64,000 nt of DNA, from assembly GCA_937927415.1 (NCBI GenBank), contig CALBDS010000001.1:124001-188000 (forward strand), written 5' to 3'. Under the pieces are notes generated by a model. It did not search any database. It saw nothing but the letters and a program-made list of their open reading frames with translations, and had not been told where the DNA came from. Source of the stretch: an uncultured Rhodospirillaceae bacterium (GTDB lineage: Bacteria > Pseudomonadota > Alphaproteobacteria > Azospirillales > Azospirillaceae). Below, in pieces: positions 33,208 through 41,513 of the stretch. Position 1 is the stretch's first letter. Each line of letters begins with the position of its first letter. Position numbers and translations under genes: made by a program.

Positions 33208-35055
33208 CTATTCCTGGAGGAAGCCGCCGACCTGGCGGTTCCACAGGCGGGCGTAGCGGCCGTTCAGCGCCATCAGGTCGGTGTGGCTGCCGCTTTCCAG
33301 CACCCGGCCCTGCTCCAGGTACAGGATACGGTCCATGCCGGTGACGGTGGACAGGCGGTGGGCAATGGCGATCACCGTACGGCCCTGGAACAGGTCCCAC
33401 AGGGCGCTCTGGATCAGGTGTTCGGTTTCGGAATCCAGCGCCGATGTCGCCTCGTCCAGCACCAGGATGGGCGCGTTCTTCAGGAAGGCGCGGGCGATGG
33501 CGATGCGCTGGCGCTCGCCGCCCGACAGCCGGATGCCCTGCTCCCCCACCACGGCGTCGTAACCGGCATCCCGCCGCCGGATGAAGTCGTGGCAATGGGC
33601 CTTGACCGCCGCGGCGATGATCTCCGCCTCCGTCGCCTCCGGGCGGGCGTAGGCAATGTTTTCCCGGATGGTGCGGTGGAACAGGGCCGGGGATTGCGGC
33701 ACCTCGGCAATGGCCCCGTTCAGGGAGGCCAGCGTCACCCCCGCCACATCCTGCCCGTCGATCAGCACCCGCCCGCCCTGAGGATCGAATTGGCGGCGCA
33801 GCAGCTTGACCAAGGTGCTTTTGCCCGCCCCCGATGGACCGACCAGCGCCACCTTCTCCCCCGGCCGGATGGTGAGCGACAGGCCGTCGAACACCGGGCT
33901 GCCGTCGCCATGGTCGAAGAGGATATTCTCCAGCGCGATGCCGCCCGCGGTGACGTTCAGGGCCGGGGCGCCGGGCCTGTCGGTGATGGCGTGGGGAATC
34001 ACGATGTCGCTCAGCGACCCCGACAGGATGCCCAACTGGTCGAAGAAATGGAGCATCCGCGCCGACAGCGTCCACACATTGATGCCCACCAGACTGGCCA
34101 GCGAGAACACCATGGCGAAATCGCCGACCGACATGCGCCCGGCCAGCGCCTCCCGCACCGCCAGCCCCAGCAGGGTGATCTGGAACACCAGAAGCGCGTT
34201 GAACAGGATGAACCACATGCCGGTCAGGAACCAACGCTGACGGCGGGATGCCACCTCCTCCCGGTCCAGCGCCACGGCCAGCCGCGCCATTTCGAACGGT
34301 TTGCGCACGAAGGCGCGCACCAACTCCACATTGCTCAGCACATCCACCATGGCGCCGGAGGATGCCGACACCTCTTCGGCAAAGGTGCGGGACAGCGACA
34401 GGCACCGCCGGGCCAGCAGCGCCGACACCCCCAACTGCACCACCGTCCACCCCACCAGCAAAGCGGCGAAGAAGGTGTTGGTGCCATACAGCAGCGTCAG
34501 TGCGATGGACAGCACCAGAACGATGCGGATCACGTCGTTGGACACAAATTCGAGAAGCTGGACCGCGCTCTGCCCGGCCTGCTTGACCTTCTGCCCCAGC
34601 TTTCCGGCGAAATTATCCTGAAAATAGCGGGGTGAATGGCCGATCAGATAGCTGAACAGGGTGTATTGGATCTCGTGGCGCATGGCGGGGGAGGTGTAGA
34701 TGTCCACGATCTCCCGCCCGCGGTTGAACAGGGCCGACACCACCCACAACACGCCCAGCATGGCGAACCAGAACAGCACGTCCCCCGTCCACCCGGCCCC
34801 CCGGTCGCCGCCCGACAGCGCGTCCACCAGCGCCTTCATCGCCACCGGCTCCATGCCCATGGTGCCGACCCCGCCCGCCGCCATCAGGTTCAACAGCAGC
34901 GTCCGCCCCCAGAAGCGGCGGCGGATGAACAGCCACAGGAACCGCCACGGCGTCGCGGGCAACCCTTCGGGGGCGAGAGCATCATGGGACAGGGGCTTGG
35001 GCGCAAACACGGGAGGGCACACTCCGCACGGAAAGGCCGTCAGGGCATAGCCCAT
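33208..35055 (-). CDS. ABC transporter, fused permease/ATPase (exporter type)
   Basis: From the ATG at 35055 the protein is 615 residues. An exporter-type membrane domain with about six helices (LLLNLMAAGGVGTMGMEP, VLFWFAMLGVLWVVSALF, LTGMWFILFNALLVFQITLL) is followed by a nucleotide-binding domain with Walker A GPSGAGKST, signature LSGGERQRIAIARAF and Walker B ILVLDEATSALD. Substrate is not predictable; lipid, peptide or metal conjugates are possible. Start choice is uncertain: an ATG at 35076 is seven codons upstream and neither has a good Shine-Dalgarno. It is divergent from mutY and ends against the palindromic repeat. Confidence 0.88.
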   Translation of the reverse strand: MGYALTAFPCGVCPPVFAPKPLSHDALAPEGLPATPWRFLWLFIRRRFWGRTLLLNLMAAGGVGTMGMEPVAMKALVDALSGGDRGAGWTGDVLFWFAMLGVLWVVSALFNRGREIVDIYTSPAMRHEIQYTLFSYLIGHSPRYFQDNFAGKLGQKVKQAGQSAVQLLEFVSNDVIRIVLVLSIALTLLYGTNTFFAALLVGWTVVQLGVSALLARRCLSLSRTFAEEVSASSGAMVDVLSNVELVRAFVRKPFEMARLAVALDREEVASRRQRWFLTGMWFILFNALLVFQITLLGLAVREALAGRMSVGDFAMVFSLASLVGINVWTLSARMLHFFDQLGILSGSLSDIVIPHAITDRPGAPALNVTAGGIALENILFDHGDGSPVFDGLSLTIRPGEKVALVGPSGAGKSTLVKLLRRQFDPQGGRVLIDGQDVAGVTLASLNGAIAEVPQSPALFHRTIRENIAYARPEATEAEIIAAAVKAHCHDFIRRRDAGYDAVVGEQGIRLSGGERQRIAIARAFLKNAPILVLDEATSALDSETEHLIQSALWDLFQGRTVIAIAHRLSTVTGMDRILYLEQGRVLESGSHTDLMALNGRYARLWNRQVGGFLQE

Positions 35056-35105
35056 CGCACAATCCACCGCCACCATCAGGGACGGGGGCGTGCTATGTGT
35101 TGGGC

Positions 35106-36170
35106 ATGACCGACCGTTCCGCTTTCGCCGCCCGACTTCTCGGCTGGTACGACAGCCACCGCCGCACCCTGCCCTGGCGGGCACCGCCGGGTGAACGGGC
35201 CGACCCATACCGGGTCTGGCTGTCGGAAATCATGCTGCAGCAGACCACCGTGGTGGCCGCCGCCCCCTATTTCCTGAATTTCCTCCAACGCTGGCCCACC
35301 GTGCGCCATCTGGCCGAAGCGCCGCTGGACGACGTGCTGACCGCCTGGGCCGGGCTTGGCTATTACGCCCGCGCCCGCAACCTGCACGCCTGCGCCCGGC
35401 ATGTGGCCGAGCGGCTGGGCGGGCGCTTTCCCGACAGCGAAGCGGCCCTGCTGGACCTGCCCGGTATCGGCGCCTACACCGCCGCCGCCATCGCCGCCAT
35501 CGCCTTCGACCGCAAGGCCACGGTGGTTGACGGCAATGTGGAGCGGGTGGTGGCCCGCGTCTTCGCGGTCACTGATCCGCTGCCGGGGGTGAAACCGCGC
35601 CTGCGCGCCCTGGCCGCCACCCTGACGCCCGACACCCGCCCCGGCGATTACGCCCAGGCGATGATGGATCTGGGGGCCACCGTCTGCACCCCGCGCAAGC
35701 CGCAATGCCTGCTGTGCCCGGTGTCCTTCGCGTGCGAGGCGACGCGGGCCGGCATCGCCGAAACCCTGCCCGCCCGCGCCGCCAAGGCCGACAAGCCGAC
35801 CCGCCACGGTGTCGCCTTCTGGCTGGTCAACCCCGCGGGCGACGTGCTGCTGCGCCGCCGCCCGCCGAAGGGGCTGCTGGGCGGCATGACCGAAGTGCCC
35901 TCCACCCCCTGGGAAACCGCAGGACCACCCCGCACCGCCGTGGTGCGGGATGCCGCCCCCCTGCCCGCGGTGTCCTGGCGCGCACTGCCGGGCACGATCC
36001 GCCATACTTTCAGCCATTTTCATCTGGATCTTACCGTCACCACCGGCCTTGCCGGGGGGGATTGGCCGTCCGCCGATGGGTTTTGGGTGCCCGTCGGGGC
36101 GCTGGACGGCGAGGCCCTGCCCTCGGTGATGCGCAAGGTGGTCCGTCACGCGCTGGCCCACACGACGTAA
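35106..36170 (+). CDS. mutY: A/G-specific adenine DNA glycosylase
   Basis: A 354-residue repair enzyme that removes adenine mispaired with 8-oxoguanine. The catalytic Glu is in WLSEIMLQQTTV, the helix-hairpin-helix is LPGIGAYTAAAIA, the catalytic Asp is in ATVVDGNVERVVARV, and the [4Fe-4S] cysteines are spaced as CTPRKPQCLLCPVSFAC (C-X6-C-X2-C-X5-C). The C-terminal NUDIX-like recognition domain (ETPARAAKADKP-like linker, then LLRRRPPKGLLGGM) is complete. Start ATG at 35106; a codon nine bases earlier is also possible. Confidence 0.96.
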   Translation: MTDRSAFAARLLGWYDSHRRTLPWRAPPGERADPYRVWLSEIMLQQTTVVAAAPYFLNFLQRWPTVRHLAEAPLDDVLTAWAGLGYYARARNLHACARHVAERLGGRFPDSEAALLDLPGIGAYTAAAIAAIAFDRKATVVDGNVERVVARVFAVTDPLPGVKPRLRALAATLTPDTRPGDYAQAMMDLGATVCTPRKPQCLLCPVSFACEATRAGIAETLPARAAKADKPTRHGVAFWLVNPAGDVLLRRRPPKGLLGGMTEVPSTPWETAGPPRTAVVRDAAPLPAVSWRALPGTIRHTFSHFHLDLTVTTGLAGGDWPSADGFWVPVGALDGEALPSVMRKVVRHALAHTT

Positions 36171-36181
36171 CCGGCTTTCCC

Positions 36182-36928
36182 ATGCTTCCACGCCGCCGCC
36201 TTTTGACCGCGCTGCCTCTGCTGGGCCTGACCGCCCTGTCCGCCCCGGCCTGGGCCGCCCCCAAACCCTCCGGCACCCGGCCCCGCCGGAGCGTCGGTCT
36301 GGAACTGGTGATGCTGGTGGATGGATCGGCCAGCATCAGCGACGGCGCGCTGGAATTCCAGTTGCAGGGCCACGCCGCCGCCTTCCGCGACCGGGCGGTG
36401 GCCGATGCCGCCGCGGCCACCGAAACCGCGGTGACGCTGTGCTCCTTTTCCGGTCCCGGCACGCTGCGCACGCTGGTTCCCTGGGCGGTCATCGACAGCG
36501 TTGCGGCGTCGGAGCGGTTCGCCGATGCCATCGCCGCCGCCCCGCGGGACGACCACGCGGATTCCACCGCCATCGGCAGCGCGCTTTACCGCGCCATGGA
36601 GTTGTTCGGGGGTGGAGGGGTGCGCGGGGCGCGGCGGGTGATCGATCTGGTGTCCAACGGCTTTTCCAACGCCGGGCCTGAGCCGCTGCCCGCCCGCGAC
36701 CGTGCGGCCGCACAGGACATCGCCGTCAACGCGCTGGTCATCCTCGATGAATTCGACTGGCTGGAAGAGTATTACCGGGACAACGTGATCGCCGGGGCCA
36801 ACGCCTTCGTCAGGACGGTGGACAGCCGCGAGGCCTTTGCCGAAGCCCTGCGCAACAAGCTGATCCTGGAGATCGCCGGCATCCCGCCCGCCGAACAGAA
36901 CCATAATACCACGCAGCGGAAAGCCTGA
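36182..36928 (+). CDS. DUF1194 (von Willebrand factor A-like) exported protein
   Basis: A 248-residue protein with a signal peptide (LPRRRLLTALPLLGLTALSA, then PAWAA cleavage region). The mature part is vWA-like: VGLELVMLVDGSASISDGALEFQ contains the DxSxS metal-site motif, and the Thr/Asp partners follow in HADSTAIGSALYRAM and VIDLVSNGFSNAG. Typical of DUF1194 proteins, periplasmic and of unknown partner. It starts 11 bp after the mutY stop. Its last seven residues (NTTQRKA) and stop are encoded by structured repeat copy B, so the gene end has been replaced or extended by that element. Confidence 0.88.
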   Translation: MLPRRRLLTALPLLGLTALSAPAWAAPKPSGTRPRRSVGLELVMLVDGSASISDGALEFQLQGHAAAFRDRAVADAAAATETAVTLCSFSGPGTLRTLVPWAVIDSVAASERFADAIAAAPRDDHADSTAIGSALYRAMELFGGGGVRGARRVIDLVSNGFSNAGPEPLPARDRAAAQDIAVNALVILDEFDWLEEYYRDNVIAGANAFVRTVDSREAFAEALRNKLILEIAGIPPAEQNHNTTQRKA

Positions 36929-37062
36929 CACATCAGGCTTTCCGCTTGCCCTCAGACGGCGGGCGCGGCCATCCGGCCGCTTGCCTTCGCGGGCACGTGC
37001 CCGCGGGGCCGCGGTCGCGGCCCTTACCGTCGAGCGTAAGTCGGGACTTACGCTCGACGGTA
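36906..37062. repeat. Five-hairpin structured repeat, copy B
   Basis: Same architecture and orientation as copy A. Hairpin 1: CGGAAAGCCTGA 36917-36928 with 36933-36944 (loop CACA). Hairpin 2: GCGGCC 36965-36970 with 36975-36980 (loop ATCC). Hairpin 3: CGCGGGC 36988-36994 with 36999-37005 (loop ACGT). Hairpin 4: GGGCCGCG 37006-37013 with 37016-37023 (loop GT). Hairpin 5: 18-bp stem 37025-37042 with 37045-37062 (loop GG). Compared with A, stem 1 shows a compensatory T-A to G-C change and stem 3 an A-T to G-C change. It lies between two convergent genes. Confidence 0.9.
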
Positions 37063-37070
37063 AGGGCCGT

Positions 37071-37472
37071 TCAGACGCGCCGGCGTTCGAATTCCACGCC
37101 CACGGTGGCATCGGGGAAGATGTCGGGCTTTTCCACCCGCACCCGCACCGAGCGGACGCGGGGATCGGCCAGACAACGCGCCGCCATCCGTTCCGCCATG
37201 GTTTCCAGCAGCATGATATGGCCCGACGCCAGAACCGCCTGGGCGGCGGCGGCGGCCTCTCCGGCGGTCATTGCCGGTTCCCGCGGATCGGTTTCCAGAT
37301 CCAGCCCGACCCGGACGCGCTGGCGGCGGCCGTGTTCGTGGTCATAGACCCCAACCTCCGCCATCAGCACCAGATCCCGGATCACCACGCGCATGGGCGT
37401 GGACGGCGCGGCGGCAGAGCCGGTTGGGGTTTCGGCGGAGAGCACAGGAACAGGGGCAAGGAGCGTGTTCAT
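37071..37472 (-). CDS. folB: Dihydroneopterin aldolase
   Basis: A 133-residue folate-pathway enzyme from the ATG at 37472 (a GTG at 37490 would add six residues). The family pattern is clear: RVVIRDLVLMAEVGVYDHE, RVRVGLDLETD, and IMLLETMAERMAARCLA with the catalytic Glu region, then VRVRVEKPDIFPDATVGVEF. The first 30 residues are a non-conserved extension. Its stop lies 8 bp from structured repeat copy B, which separates it from the convergent DUF1194 gene. Confidence 0.9.
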   Translation of the reverse strand: MNTLLAPVPVLSAETPTGSAAAPSTPMRVVIRDLVLMAEVGVYDHEHGRRQRVRVGLDLETDPREPAMTAGEAAAAAQAVLASGHIMLLETMAERMAARCLADPRVRSVRVRVEKPDIFPDATVGVEFERRRV

Positions 37473-37560
37473 GGGGATACCCGTTAACACGCCCGTCCCC
37501 GCCCTGCCAAGCGGCGCGGCCCTGCCAAAACGGCATACCGGAGGAACCGCAGCCGGGTGC

Positions 37561-38646
37561 TTACATCTTCTCCGCGCGGATCTGCTCGCGCAGCACGTCG
37601 ATGGGCAGAAGCTGGCCGCCCTTTTCGAAATGCCAGAAGGTCCAGCCGTTGCACGCCGGCAGCCCGGTCATCGACGCACCCACCTTGTGGATGGAGCCGG
37701 CATGGCGGCCCAGATGGTTTTCCCCCGCCAGCGTGCCGTCGGCGCGCACCCGCGCGGCCACCCGGCGGCGCTGGTCCATCAGCAGGGTGCCGGGGTCCAG
37801 CAGCCCGCGTTCCACCACCGTGCCGAAGGGCACGCGCGGCGCCTGCCGCTTGCTGGTGGGGGTGTCGATCACCTCGGCATCGTCCAGTTCCTGCACCTGA
37901 TCGATGCGGGCCTGGGCGGCGCTGGCGTAGGTTTCGTCCCGCTCCAGCCCGATCCACTTGCGGCCCAGCCGCTTGGCGACCGCGCCGGTGGTGCCGCTGC
38001 CGAAGAACGGGTCGAGCACCACGTCCCCCCGGCGGGTGGACGACATGATGACACGGTACAGCAGCGATTCCGGCTTCTGCGTCGGGTGGGTCTTGCGCCC
38101 CTGCTCGTCGCGCAGCCGTTCCGAACCGGAGCAGATGGGCAGCAGCCAGTCCGAACGCATCTGAAGATCCTCGTTCAGGTTCTTCATGGCGTCATAGTTG
38201 AAGCGGTAGCGGGCTTCCTTGTCGCGGGAGCACCAGATCAGGGTTTCGTGGGCGTTGGCGAACCGGGTGCCGCGGAAATTGGGCATCGGGTTGGTCTTGC
38301 GCCACACGACATCGTTCAGGATCCACATCCCGAGATTCTGGATGGTCGCCCCGACGCGGAAGATGTTGTGGTAGCTGCCGATCACCCACAGCGTGCCGTG
38401 CGGCTTCAGCAGGCGACGGGCCGCCCCCAACCACTCCTGCGTGAATCGGTCGTATTCCTCGAAGTCGTGGAACTTATCCCAATCGTCGTCCACGCCATCG
38501 ACTCGGGTGTGGTTCGGGCGCAGCAACTCCCCGCCAAGCTGGAGGTTGTAGGGGGGGTCCGCGAAGATCATATCGACCGACTCAGGCTCCATGGACTTCA
38601 TCAGTTCCACGCAGTCCCCAACCCGAATCCGGTTAACGTCCACCAT
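37561..38646 (-). CDS. ccrM: Cell-cycle adenine DNA methyltransferase CcrM (GANTC)
   Basis: A 361-residue beta-class N6-adenine methyltransferase. It has the catalytic DPPYNLQ (about residue 33), the SAM-binding FxGxG-type motif as DPFFGSGTTGAVAKRLGRKW, a helix-rich middle with THPTQKPESLLYRV, and the C-terminal CcrM-specific domain ending GGQLLPIDVLREQIRAEKM. In alphaproteobacteria CcrM methylates GANTC and couples replication to transcription. The ATG at 38646 (MVDVNRIRVGDCVELM) is preferred over 38655. It lies downstream of rnhB on the same strand, with six GANTC sites in the gap, suggesting methylation-dependent control. Confidence 0.95.
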   Translation of the reverse strand: MVDVNRIRVGDCVELMKSMEPESVDMIFADPPYNLQLGGELLRPNHTRVDGVDDDWDKFHDFEEYDRFTQEWLGAARRLLKPHGTLWVIGSYHNIFRVGATIQNLGMWILNDVVWRKTNPMPNFRGTRFANAHETLIWCSRDKEARYRFNYDAMKNLNEDLQMRSDWLLPICSGSERLRDEQGRKTHPTQKPESLLYRVIMSSTRRGDVVLDPFFGSGTTGAVAKRLGRKWIGLERDETYASAAQARIDQVQELDDAEVIDTPTSKRQAPRVPFGTVVERGLLDPGTLLMDQRRRVAARVRADGTLAGENHLGRHAGSIHKVGASMTGLPACNGWTFWHFEKGGQLLPIDVLREQIRAEKM

Positions 38647-38670
38647 TGCCCCCACCTGTTTTTGCGGCGC

Positions 38671-38752
38671 GAATCACCCCCCGACAATGAATCCCGTCCG
38701 AGTCGGCGTCAACGGTTTTGTTCGGACGACTCTGGAAAGAGTCTGAAGAGTC
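38671..38752. promoter_or_regulatory. Cluster of six GANTC sites upstream of ccrM
   Basis: GANTC occurs at 38671, 38689, 38700, 38728, 38739 and 38748 (first base of each), that is six CcrM target sites in 82 bp, mostly between the rnhB stop and the ccrM start. In Caulobacter, GANTC methylation in the ccrM promoter controls its transcription; the same role is inferred here. Confidence 0.8.
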
Positions 38753-39437
38753 AGTTGCTTAGTCCCAGAACCTCCCGCACGGGGCTAAAGCTTGTGCGGT
38801 GATGGGGGGTAGCCCCCAACCGCTTGAGGGCATCGCGGTGTTGAGCGGTGGGATAACCGGCGTTCCGATCCCACCCGTAACCGGGAAATTGGGCATGCAG
38901 CTCCCGCATGACAGAATCCCGCGCCACTTTGGCGATGATCGATGCGGCGGCTATGGACAAACTGCGGGAGTCCCCTTTTACCACCGCCGTGCCCGGACAG
39001 GGCAAATCGGGCAGGATCTTACCGTCAACCAATGCGTGTGTCGGCACCACGCCCAGAGCGGCCAGACCATCGACGGCGCGGCGCATCGCCAGCAGTGTGG
39101 CGCGCAGGATGTTGAGGTCGTCGATCTCCGCCACACTGGCCTCGGCGATGGCGAAGCCCAGGGCATGACGGCGGATCTCCGGCGCCAGCCGATCGCGGGC
39201 GGCCTCCGACAGCGCCTTGCTGTCGCGGATGGCGGCGGCCAGATCGGCGGGCAGGCCGGTGGGGGGAAGGACCACGGCGGCGGCGGTCACCGGCCCGGCC
39301 AGCGGCCCCCGCCCCACCTCGTCGATGCCGCAGACGATGGCGCCGGGACCGCAGGCGATTTCCAGCGACAGATCGGCGACGGCAGCGGCCATGACACGGG
39401 GGGCTGTTGTGCGGGGTTTGCGGGCGGCGGGAGGCAT
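38751..39437 (-). CDS. rnhB: Ribonuclease HII
   Basis: A 228-residue RNase H type 2 that removes ribonucleotides from RNA-DNA hybrids. The catalytic motif is IVCGIDEVGRGPLAGPVTAA (Asp-Glu), with AEIDDLNILRATLLAM, the Asp of ALVDGKILPDLP, and the C-terminal Asp region SIAAASIIAKVARDSVM. The ATG at 39437 is chosen because upstream codons to 39623 read through the divergent oxidoreductase's start; about 20 basic residues still precede the core, and 39392 is an alternative. rnhB-ccrM order is typical of alphaproteobacteria. Confidence 0.94.
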   Translation of the reverse strand: MPPAARKPRTTAPRVMAAAVADLSLEIACGPGAIVCGIDEVGRGPLAGPVTAAAVVLPPTGLPADLAAAIRDSKALSEAARDRLAPEIRRHALGFAIAEASVAEIDDLNILRATLLAMRRAVDGLAALGVVPTHALVDGKILPDLPCPGTAVVKGDSRSLSIAAASIIAKVARDSVMRELHAQFPGYGWDRNAGYPTAQHRDALKRLGATPHHRTSFSPVREVLGLSN

Positions 39438-39543
39438 CGGGTGACCATCCGAATGGTGATTGAGGGCAGCCAGACTACGCGCGCCCTTGCCCCCCGTGCC
39501 AGGGGGCTGCACTCTCCCCCCAGCGAAAACAGGGAGACGGTTG

Positions 39544-40686
39544 ATGGAACAGGTTGACGTGCTGGTGATCGGCGGCGGCATGGCCGGCGCTTCCGCCGCG
39601 TACGAACTGGCGGCCACCCGCAAGGTGGTGGTGCTGGAGCGGGAGGCCCAGCCCGGCTATCACACCACCGGCCGTTCCGCCGCCCTCTACACCCAGACCT
39701 ATGGCCCGCCCCCGGTGCGGGCGCTGACGGTGGCAAGCTGGGATTTCTACACCCGCCCCCCCGCCGGCTTCACCGACACGCCCCTGCTCACCCCCCGCGG
39801 CGTGCTGCTGGTCGGCCGCTCCGATCAGGAGGCGGATCTGGAACAGGCCTTGGAAGAGGGGCGGCGCTTCACCTCCACGCTGCGCCGGCTGGACGGGGCC
39901 GCGGCGGTGGAGCACGCCCCGGTGCTGCGCGCCGATTACGTGGCCGGTGCCGTGGACGAACCGGACGCCATGGACATCGACGTTCACGCCCTGCTGCACG
40001 GCTACCTGCGGGGGCTGAAGGCCCGTGGCGGGCGGCTGGTGACGGGGGCCGAGGTGACCGGCATGACCCGCACCGGCGGGCTGTGGCAGGCCGAGACCAC
40101 CGCCGGGACCTTCGCCGCCCCGGTGCTGGTCAACGCCGCCGGGGCATGGTGCGATGTGGTGGCGCGCATGGCCGGGGTGACGCCCATCGGGCTGGTGCCC
40201 AAGCGGCGTACCGCCGTGCTGGTCGATCCCGTCACCGATTCGCCTGCGGTGTCGCAGGGGGTGAACGGCTGGCCGATGGTGATCGACGTGACCGACACCT
40301 TCTATGCCAAACCCGACGCCGGGCGGGTGATGCTGTCGCCCGCCGACGAAACCCCCATGGAGCCGTGCGACGTGCAGCCCGACGAACTGGACATCGCCAT
40401 CGTCGTGGACCGGGTGGAAAAAGCCACCCGCCTGACCGTGCGGCGGGTGGCCCACGCCTGGGCGGGCCTGCGCAGTTTCGTTGCGGACAAGGTGCCGGTC
40501 GCCGGTTTCGATCCGCAGGCCGAGGGGTTCTTCTGGCTGGCGGGCCAGGGCGGTTACGGCATCCAGACCGCCCCGGCCATGGGCCGCAGCGTGGCGTCGC
40601 TGGTCACCACCGGCACCCTGCCCGCCGACGTGGCCGCCCTGGCCGTGACGCCGCAGGATCTTTCACCGGCACGGCTGCGTTCCTAA
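39544..40686 (+). CDS. dauA: FAD-dependent D-amino-acid dehydrogenase, DauA-like
   Basis: A 380-residue flavoprotein of the DAO family. The N-terminal FAD motif is VDVLVIGGGMAGASAAYEL, followed by VVLEREAQPGYHTTGRSAAL and YGPPPVRALT, which match Pseudomonas D-arginine dehydrogenase DauA very closely from memory; later stretches such as LVNAAGAWCDVVA, HAWAGLRSFVADKVPVAGF and FFWLAGQGGYGIQTAPAMG also fit. Predicted to oxidise D-arginine or related D-amino acids to 2-ketoacids. No dauB or regulator gene is nearby. It is divergent from rnhB, and structured repeat copy C starts 6 bp after its TAA. Confidence 0.85.
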   Translation: MEQVDVLVIGGGMAGASAAYELAATRKVVVLEREAQPGYHTTGRSAALYTQTYGPPPVRALTVASWDFYTRPPAGFTDTPLLTPRGVLLVGRSDQEADLEQALEEGRRFTSTLRRLDGAAAVEHAPVLRADYVAGAVDEPDAMDIDVHALLHGYLRGLKARGGRLVTGAEVTGMTRTGGLWQAETTAGTFAAPVLVNAAGAWCDVVARMAGVTPIGLVPKRRTAVLVDPVTDSPAVSQGVNGWPMVIDVTDTFYAKPDAGRVMLSPADETPMEPCDVQPDELDIAIVVDRVEKATRLTVRRVAHAWAGLRSFVADKVPVAGFDPQAEGFFWLAGQGGYGIQTAPAMGRSVASLVTTGTLPADVAALAVTPQDLSPARLRS

Positions 40687-40692
40687 ATGATA

Positions 40693-40854
40693 ATACCAGA
40701 GCCGGAACGTTCGAACGTTCCGGCTCTGGTATCGGCCGCGGCTGCGGCCGCGCGGGCCTATGCCCGCGAAGCCAAGGTCCACGGATGTGGACCGCCCGGC
40801 GTTTGAGGGGCCGAAAAGAGCCGACCAGCGGTCGGGACTTTTCGGCAATGGTAT
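40693..40854. repeat. Five-hairpin structured repeat, copy C (inverted, diverged)
   Basis: Opposite orientation to copies A and B. In plus-strand order: a perfect 38-bp palindrome 40694-40731 (TACC...GGTA, same total length as in A and B but different sequence); GGCCGC 40734-40739 with 40744-40749; CGCGGGC 40751-40757 with 40762-40768 (loop CTAT); GGTCCAC 40776-40782 with 40787-40793 (loop GGAT); and GCCGAAAAG/CCGACC arms 40810-40826 with 40830-40846. Termini are ATACC and GGTAT. It fills the space between dauA and the lipoprotein gene. Confidence 0.88.
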
Positions 40855-40885
40855 AAGAGTCTGATTCCCCGTGGGGAGATGCATC

Positions 40886-41356
40886 ATGATCCGCCCCCTT
40901 ATCCGCACCGCCGCCGGCATCGCCGCCCTTCTGGCGCTGGCCGGCTGCGCCAACCCCCAGGCCGACAGCGCGCTGGCCGCCCGCTCCCTGCTGATCGGCA
41001 TGCCCAAGCAGACGCTGCTGTCGTGCGCCGGCGTGCCCGACCGTCAGGCCGCAGTGGACAACCGGGAATTCTTCACCTACCGCAGCCAGCGCATCGTCAG
41101 TTCCCCCGGCCTCTATGCCGGCGGCTGGGGCGGACATTGGGGGCCGGGCTGGGGGTGGGGGGCCGGCGCCCCCATCTATGCCGACGATGTGCGCAGCTAT
41201 GACTGCGACGCCACCTTCACCCTGCACAACGGACGGGTGGAGCAGATCGTCTATGGCGGCGGCGGCAGCCTGACGCAATGCTACGCCATCGTTCACAACT
41301 GCCTGGCCCTGGTCCCGCCGCCGGCCGGGGCATCCGTTCCGCCGCCGGCACCTTGA
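40886..41356 (+). CDS. Small lipoprotein of unknown function
   Basis: A 156-residue protein starting at the ATG at 40886 (GGGGAG upstream). A lipoprotein signal peptide ends in LALAGC at residues 17-22. The mature part begins NPQADSALAARSLLIG, has a Bam/SmpA-like opening (MPKQTLLSCAGVPDRQ, as in outer-membrane small lipoproteins), a Gly/Trp-rich segment (GGWGGHWGPGWGWG), four Cys residues and a Pro-rich end. Probably outer-membrane anchored; resembles the SmpA/BamE-like beta-lactamase-inhibitor fold superficially. Function unknown. Confidence 0.78.
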   Translation: MIRPLIRTAAGIAALLALAGCANPQADSALAARSLLIGMPKQTLLSCAGVPDRQAAVDNREFFTYRSQRIVSSPGLYAGGWGGHWGPGWGWGAGAPIYADDVRSYDCDATFTLHNGRVEQIVYGGGGSLTQCYAIVHNCLALVPPPAGASVPPPAP

Positions 41357-41513
41357 CCAAAAGGTCATTGCCCTGCGACACGACGCCACTGTGGCCGAAC
41401 CGCCGCAGTGGGATCGATTTACTGTGCTCCTCTGGTATCGGCCGGAAAGACCTGCTAAGAGAAGGGGAATAACGGAGACCAAAACTCCTTACCGATCCTC
41501 TAGGAGCACACCG

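Noticed and set aside
41385..41410. CCACTG/CAGTGG inverted repeat after the lipoprotein gene
   Set aside because: Only 6-bp arms with a 14-base loop and no T-run; could be chance.
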